DNA from: Enterococcus alishanensis
GTDB lineage: Bacteria; Bacillota; Bacilli; Lactobacillales; Enterococcaceae
Direction: 5' to 3'
Assembly: GCF_019218635.1 (NCBI RefSeq)
Contig: NZ_JAHUZB010000002.1
Location: 1-64,000, forward strand
DNA length: 64,000 bases
Shown here: positions 59,773 to 64,000 of the stretch, piece by piece
Layout of the letters: each line of letters begins with the position of its first letter
Numbering within the stretch: the stretch's first letter is position 1
Made by a program: the position numbers and the translations under genes
Notes under the pieces: model-generated
Seen by the model: only the letters and a program-made list of their open reading frames with translations
Told to the model about the DNA's origin: nothing
Databases searched by the model: none

Positions 59773-60450
59773 ATGATCGCTGAAAACTTGCAAAAGATAA
59801 AGCAAGAAATTCGTGAGTCGTGTGCTCTTGTTTCTCGTTCGCCAGAAGAAGTCAAGTTGGTGGCAGTGACAAAGAGCGTAGGCTCTGAAGAAGCAGCTGA
59901 ATTAGTAGATTTAGGTGTATATGATTTAGCTGAAAATCGTGTAGATAAACTATTAGAGAAAAAAGCTGCGTTAGGAGATAACGCAAATATAAAATGGCAC
60001 CTAATCGGCAATCTTCAAAGACGTAAAGTAAAAAATATAATTAATGAGATTGATTACTTTCACGCTTTAGAGAATGAAAAACTAGCAGCAGAAATAAATA
60101 AACGTGCAGAGAAAGTAGTAAAATGTTTCATAGAAATAAATATTTCTGGTGAAGAATCAAAATATGGAATTAAAGCAGAAAATTTGGTCGAATTTGTTGC
60201 ATTATTAGCTAACTATGAGAAAATTGAAGTAGTTGGGTTAATGACCATGGCTCCACTAGAATCAAGCGAAATTGAAGTTCGCGAAATATTTAGCAAATTA
60301 AAAAAATTACAAGAAAAAATTGAACAACAAGAAATCCCTTATGCACCTTGTCATGAATTAAGTATGGGGATGAGCCAAGATTTCCAAATTGCAATTGAAT
60401 CAGGGACAACTTTTGTCCGAATTGGAACGGCCTTGTTTAGAAAGGATTAG
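59773..60450 (+). CDS. PLP homeostasis protein (YggS/YlmE family)
   Basis: This alanine-racemase-fold protein binds pyridoxal phosphate and keeps its level in balance; it has no known catalytic reaction. The 225-residue product has the lysine in LVAVTKSV, the motif WHLIGNLQRRK, GLMTMAP and LSMGMSQDF. It lies in the standard place between ftsZ and sepF. Confidence 0.94.
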   Translation: MIAENLQKIKQEIRESCALVSRSPEEVKLVAVTKSVGSEEAAELVDLGVYDLAENRVDKLLEKKAALGDNANIKWHLIGNLQRRKVKNIINEIDYFHALENEKLAAEINKRAEKVVKCFIEINISGEESKYGIKAENLVEFVALLANYEKIEVVGLMTMAPLESSEIEVREIFSKLKKLQEKIEQQEIPYAPCHELSMGMSQDFQIAIESGTTFVRIGTALFRKD

Positions 60451-60453
60451 TCG

Positions 60454-61077
60454 ATGGCACTTAGTTTAGCGAGAATTACTGACTTTTTTGGTCTATCAGA
60501 TGATGAAGAACTTTATGATGAACCAGTCAATCAACCTCAAGCTCCAGTTATGAATCAAAAACCAGTCGTTAATGAAACGCCTCAACCAGTTGAGAATAGA
60601 CGGGTGGAACCAACTAAACCAGTCGAACAGGCTATGGCAAATAAAGAAAGAATTTCATCAGCAACTAACCAAACAAGAAATAATCAATCAAGAATCAATC
60701 GTCCAGCAGCTGTTCAACGACCTGTTGAAAAAGTTGTTGCGATGCCAACAACTAATCAGACTGCGGCAATCAGACGCCGTGAAGAAAGTAATCCAAAAAA
60801 TAGAATCTCTGTCGTTGAGCCTCGAGCATATTCTGAAGCAATCACGATTGCTAAAAGAATTAGTGGAGGAGAAACGGTCTTGATTAATTTCCAATCTTTG
60901 GATGAAGCAAGAGCACGCCGAGTGGTTGATTTCTTAACAGGCGCTGTTTTCATGATTGATGGTGATATTAAGCGTGTGGGTAATGAAATGTTTTTATGTA
61001 CACCACAAAATGTTGAAATCGAAAACTCATCGTTGAGTTCAATCGCAAATGATGATATTTTCGGTTTAGAAATGTAG
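60454..61077 (+). CDS. sepF: Cell division protein SepF
   Basis: SepF binds FtsZ and membranes. The 207-residue protein has an N-terminal amphipathic helix (MALSLARITDFFGL), a long low-complexity linker rich in N, Q, P and R (about 20-115), and the C-terminal SepF domain (EAITIAKRISGGETVLINF region, then VVDFLTGAVFMIDGDIKRV). It lies 3 bases after the YggS gene. Confidence 0.95.
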   Translation: MALSLARITDFFGLSDDEELYDEPVNQPQAPVMNQKPVVNETPQPVENRRVEPTKPVEQAMANKERISSATNQTRNNQSRINRPAAVQRPVEKVVAMPTTNQTAAIRRREESNPKNRISVVEPRAYSEAITIAKRISGGETVLINFQSLDEARARRVVDFLTGAVFMIDGDIKRVGNEMFLCTPQNVEIENSSLSSIANDDIFGLEM

Positions 61078-61094
61078 TAGAGGAGTTTTAAATA

Positions 61095-61367
61095 ATGATA
61101 ATTTTTCTACTAACTATATTGATTCGTTTGGTAGAAGTTTATACCATATTATTAGTAGTATATGCATTAATGTCTTGGTTCCCCGGAGCATACAACACTG
61201 GGCTAGGACGATTTTTATCAAGGATTTGTGAACCGTTTTTAAATTTATTTAGAAGGTTACCTTTACAATTTGGAGGAATCGATTTTTCAATTATGGCGGC
61301 AGTTATTGTATTAAACTTTGCCGTTAGAATTATCGTTCGAATTGCTAATCAATTATTGTTTTATTAA
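61095..61367 (+). CDS. ylmG: YggT/YlmG-family membrane protein
   Basis: The 90-residue protein has two membrane segments (about 3-25 and 65-85) and the family motifs MSWFPGAYNTGLGRFLSRICEP-like and LFRRLPLQ. It is tied to division by its constant position between sepF and ylmH. ATG follows AGAGGAG. Confidence 0.93.
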   Translation: MIIFLLTILIRLVEVYTILLVVYALMSWFPGAYNTGLGRFLSRICEPFLNLFRRLPLQFGGIDFSIMAAVIVLNFAVRIIVRIANQLLFY

Positions 61368-61381
61368 GGGAGTGAATGGCA

Positions 61382-62164
61382 GTGAATACAAATGTGTATC
61401 AACATTTTAGGCCAGAAGAACGCCCATTTATTGATGAAGTTGGTGATTGGTTGGAACAAGTAGAAAGCCAATATGCGCCATACTTAACCAGTTTTTTAGA
61501 TCCGCGACAAACATATATTTTAGAAACTTTAATTAAAGAAAATAGTGAATTAAAATATTCATTTTATGGTGGCTATGAAACGGCAGAACGTTTAAGAGCC
61601 ATGATTTACCCTGAATATTATGAACCAACAATAGATGATTTTGAAATAATGATGGTAGAAGTAAAATATCCAGTGAAATTTACCCAATTATCTCATGGCA
61701 AGATTTTGGGGACTTTAATGAGTAGCGGTATTAAACGTGATTATTTTGGTGATATCATTTCCGATGGTGAGCGTTGGCAAGTTTTCTTATCAAAAGAAAC
61801 AGCTAATTATGTCGAAACCCAAGTTACTAAAATTGGTAAAGTGACTGTTCACTTGGAAGAACGCCCGTACACAGATATTATCTTACCAAAAGATAGTTGG
61901 ACAGAAGAAACTGATACAACTTCGTCTTTAAGACTTGATACAATCATCTCAACTGTTTATAATATTTCTCGACAACGTTCTAAGCAATTAGTTGAAAGTG
62001 GTAAAGTAAAAGTAAACTGGACGGTGAATGAACGACCAGATTATGTATTAGACTTGTTGGATGTTATTTCAGTTCGTGGCTTTGGACGTATTCAAATTCA
62101 AGGACTGGAAGGTAAAACTAAAAAAGAAAAAATCCGTTTGCGCTTAGGTGTCTTACGAAAATAA
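61382..62164 (+). CDS. ylmH: YlmH-family S4-domain RNA-binding protein
   Basis: The 260-residue protein has an N-terminal RRM-like YlmH domain (HFRPEERPFIDEV, FYGGYETAER) and a C-terminal S4 domain (about 180-245: ISRQRSKQLVESGKVKVNW). YlmH relatives act in ribosome quality control in Bacillus. ATG at 61376 is only two bases from AAGGGAG, so GTG at 61382 is chosen. Confidence 0.92.
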   Translation: MNTNVYQHFRPEERPFIDEVGDWLEQVESQYAPYLTSFLDPRQTYILETLIKENSELKYSFYGGYETAERLRAMIYPEYYEPTIDDFEIMMVEVKYPVKFTQLSHGKILGTLMSSGIKRDYFGDIISDGERWQVFLSKETANYVETQVTKIGKVTVHLEERPYTDIILPKDSWTEETDTTSSLRLDTIISTVYNISRQRSKQLVESGKVKVNWTVNERPDYVLDLLDVISVRGFGRIQIQGLEGKTKKEKIRLRLGVLRK

Positions 62165-62182
62165 ACTGATGAGGTGAAACAG

Positions 62183-62908
62183 ATGGCATTAACACCATTA
62201 GATATTCAAAATAAGAGTTTTTCTACTAAAATGCGTGGATATAACCAAGATGAAGTAGATGATTTCTTAGACATGGTGGTTCGCGACTATGAAGAAAGTA
62301 TCAACAAAAATCGTGAATTGGAAAAGGCATTAAAACATGCTGAAGAAAAACTAGAATACTTTAACGAACTAAAAGAAGCGTTGAATCAAAGTATTGTTGT
62401 GGCACAAGATACTGCTGATAAAGTAAAATCATCTGCTAGTAAAGAATCTGAAGTAATGATTACTTCAGCTCAAAACCGTTCAGATGAGTTGTTAGCTAAT
62501 GCTGAGAAAAAAGCACATCTATTGACAACTACAGCAGAAGAAAAAGCCAAAGAAATTTTATCTGATGCAACCAATCAAGCAAGACAATTGGCTGCTGAAA
62601 CAAATGATTTGAAAAAAAGCACACGAACTTTCCATCAGCAACTATTATTATTATTGGAAACACAATTGGATCAAGCCAAAAGTGGTGATTGGGATGAAAT
62701 TTTAAAACCAATGGCGGCTTATGTCGATGATAGTCACGATGTTTTAAAAGCAATTGTGAATGATGAAGCACTTGACAGTACAGAAGAGTTTACGTTAAAC
62801 TCAGAGCCAGAAGTTTATGATATGCCAGAAGTTGAATATCATGAAGAAGATGACTTAGGTTTAACCATTGATATTCCACAATTAATTTCAGACGAAGAAG
62901 ATTACTAG
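62183..62908 (+). CDS. divIVA: Cell division protein DivIVA
   Basis: DivIVA binds curved membrane at septa and poles. The 241-residue protein has the N-terminal lipid-binding domain ([28 protein letters not shown] pattern, residues about 2-29), a coiled coil (about 30-170) and an acidic C-terminal tail. ATG at 62183 follows GAGGTGA; a GTG at 62174 touches the SD. Confidence 0.95.
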   Translation: MALTPLDIQNKSFSTKMRGYNQDEVDDFLDMVVRDYEESINKNRELEKALKHAEEKLEYFNELKEALNQSIVVAQDTADKVKSSASKESEVMITSAQNRSDELLANAEKKAHLLTTTAEEKAKEILSDATNQARQLAAETNDLKKSTRTFHQQLLLLLETQLDQAKSGDWDEILKPMAAYVDDSHDVLKAIVNDEALDSTEEFTLNSEPEVYDMPEVEYHEEDDLGLTIDIPQLISDEEDY

Positions 62909-62929
62909 AATAGAAAAGCAAAACAATAT

Positions 62930-63120
62930 TCTTTTAGCGAGTCACAGATAGTGAGAGTGTGATAGACCCTATGTTTTGAAAGATCCTCTGGTTAAATTGA
63001 CAGAGAAATAAGTAACTGTCAACGGTTCATCTCGTTAGCGATGTTTAAGGAAATCATTGTGATTTCAAATTTGGGTGGTACCACGACCAGTTCGTCCCTT
63101 GCGATGAACTGGTCTTTTTT
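62930..63120 (+). promoter_or_regulatory. T-box leader of ileS
   Basis: The T-box core GGGTGGTACC lies at 63073-63082, before a terminator with the stem GACCAGTTC/GAACTGGTC (63085-63093/63106-63114) and six T. The stem I region contains the TCACA/TGTGA hairpin with GTGAGAG loop (62941-62963), and the hairpin TTGACAG/CTGTCAA follows. A probable isoleucine specifier ATC is at 62983-62985. Uncharged tRNA-Ile would favour antitermination. Confidence 0.9.
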
Positions 63121-63147
63121 TATATTCTTTTAAGGAGACGATGACTA

Positions 63148-64000
63148 GTGAAAATGAAAGAAACCTTACAATTAGGAAAAACTGCTTTTCCCATGCGTGG
63201 TAATTTACCAAATCGCGAAGGCCAATGGCAAAAAGATTGGGAAGAAGATAAAGTATATGAAGAACGTCAAGCATTAAATGAAGGTAAACCAACTTTTGTC
63301 TTACATGATGGCCCGCCATATGCCAATGGCAATATTCATATTGGTCATGCATTAAATAAAATTAGTAAAGATATTATTATTCGTTCAAAATCGATGTCAG
63401 GCTTTAGAGCACCTTATGTTCCTGGTTGGGATACTCATGGTTTACCAATCGAGCAAGTTTTAACAAATAAAGGCATTAAACGTAAAGAAATGTCGATGAG
63501 TGAATACTTAGAAAAATGTCGTGAATATGCATTATCTCAAGTTGATAAACAACGAACCGACTTTAAACGGTTAGGCGTGGCTGGTGATTGGGATCACCCA
63601 TACTTAACATTGTCACCGGATTTTGAAGCAGCGGAAATTCGCGTTTTTGGAAAAATGGCCGAAAAAGGCTATATTTACAAAGGATTAAAACCAATCTATT
63701 GGTCTCCATCAAGTGAATCTTCTTTAGCTGAAGCGGAAATCGAATATAAGGATGTAAAATCTCCTTCGATTTATGTTGCTTTTAAAGTAAAAGACAGCAA
63801 AGGTTTATTAGATGATGATGCTAACTTTATTATTTGGACTACTACACCTTGGACATTGCCTGCTAATTTGGCAATTGCTGTAAATCCTGAATATACTTAT
63901 GTAGAAGTAGCAGTTGAAGGGAAAAAATTTGTTGTAGCCAAAGATTTATTAGAAACTGTTGGCACCGAACTTGAATGGGAAAATCCAGAAGTTGTAAAAG
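63148..64000 (+). CDS. ileS: Isoleucyl-tRNA synthetase, N-terminal part
   Basis: The gene runs off the end of the window; 284 codons are visible. The class I signature is [18 protein letters not shown] (HIGH motif NIHIGH), and the connective editing domain begins with [19 protein letters not shown] (about residues 230-248). The start is GTG at 63148, ten bases after AAGGAG, giving [18 protein letters not shown]. It is under the T-box just upstream. Confidence 0.97.
   Translation, partial: MKMKETLQLGKTAFPMRGNLPNREGQWQKDWEEDKVYEERQALNEGKPTFVLHDGPPYANGNIHIGHALNKISKDIIIRSKSMSGFRAPYVPGWDTHGLPIEQVLTNKGIKRKEMSMSEYLEKCREYALSQVDKQRTDFKRLGVAGDWDHPYLTLSPDFEAAEIRVFGKMAEKGYIYKGLKPIYWSPSSESSLAEAEIEYKDVKSPSIYVAFKVKDSKGLLDDDANFIIWTTTPWTLPANLAIAVNPEYTYVEVAVEGKKFVVAKDLLETVGTELEWENPEVVK

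Noticed and set aside
60572-60883. 103-codon frame overlapping sepF in another frame
   Set aside because: Low-complexity Q- and L-rich product produced by the repetitive sepF linker; no SD.
62529-63352. Minus-strand frames opposite divIVA and ileS, 80 and 95 codons
   Set aside because: They are antisense shadows of strongly conserved genes and lack SD sequences.

Overview
The window comes from a low-GC Gram-positive lactic acid bacterium, most likely an Enterococcus or a close relative in Enterococcaceae. The main support is the mevalonate pair: an HMG-CoA synthase of 383 residues and an acetyl-CoA acetyltransferase/HMG-CoA reductase fusion of about 800 residues. The enterococcal order of the division cluster, a PTS-phosphorylatable glycerol kinase and frequent TTG/GTG starts behind strong Shine-Dalgarno (SD) sequences agree with this. 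Species cannot be named from the sequence alone.

Layout. 1-2063: the 3' end of a 5S rRNA, a 2-hydroxyacid dehydrogenase, nrdI, and a stand-alone structured RNA of about 345 nt with its own promoter, a CcpA-type cre box over the -35 and a strong terminator. 2064-5775: divergent mvaS and mvaE. 5828-12722: a galactitol-type PTS (gatABC) diverging from a lacR-lacABCD tagatose-6-phosphate operon, with a second LacR-like regulator on the far side. 12790-14320: what looks like a tiny integrated element holding only a tyrosine recombinase between arm-type and core-type sites. 14418-28663: a winged-helix regulator with a degenerate receiver, then an allantoin locus (permease, allB, MFS transporter, allC, allE, allD, allF, allG, allH, allK). 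28698-37672: a PucR-type regulator, a PucG-like aminotransferase, a second MFS paralogue, a small cupin, a second class V aminotransferase, a CodA/YahJ-like amidohydrolase and glpK.

37750-47448 is housekeeping: psiE, a YeaQ-family protein, an M24 peptidase, efp, an Asp23 protein, nusB, folD, xseA, xseB, ispA, tlyA, argR, recN. After two small membrane-protein genes comes the division and cell-wall cluster mraZ-rsmH-ftsL-pbp2x-mraY-murD-murG-divIB-ftsA-ftsZ-yggS-sepF-ylmG-ylmH-divIVA. The window ends in a T-box leader and the first 853 bases of ileS.

How the genes fit together. The allantoin locus encodes every step from allantoin to oxalurate, and then the three-subunit oxamate carbamoyltransferase plus carbamate kinase that turn oxalurate into oxamate, ammonia, CO2 and ATP. 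This is a fermentative nitrogen and energy pathway. A PucG-type transaminase could also make oxalurate directly from ureidoglycine. The lac genes degrade galactose-6-phosphate; neither lactose-specific PTS genes, a phospho-beta-galactosidase nor a galactitol-phosphate dehydrogenase is present, so galactose is the likeliest PTS substrate. Cre-like boxes occur before the structured RNA, the PTS/lac divergon, both allantoin operons and the cupin operon, which suggests common carbon catabolite control.

The strongest candidates for something undescribed are the structured RNA at 1719-2063, the integrase-only element, the cupin/aminotransferase/amidohydrolase module, and a probable AUC start codon on divIB.
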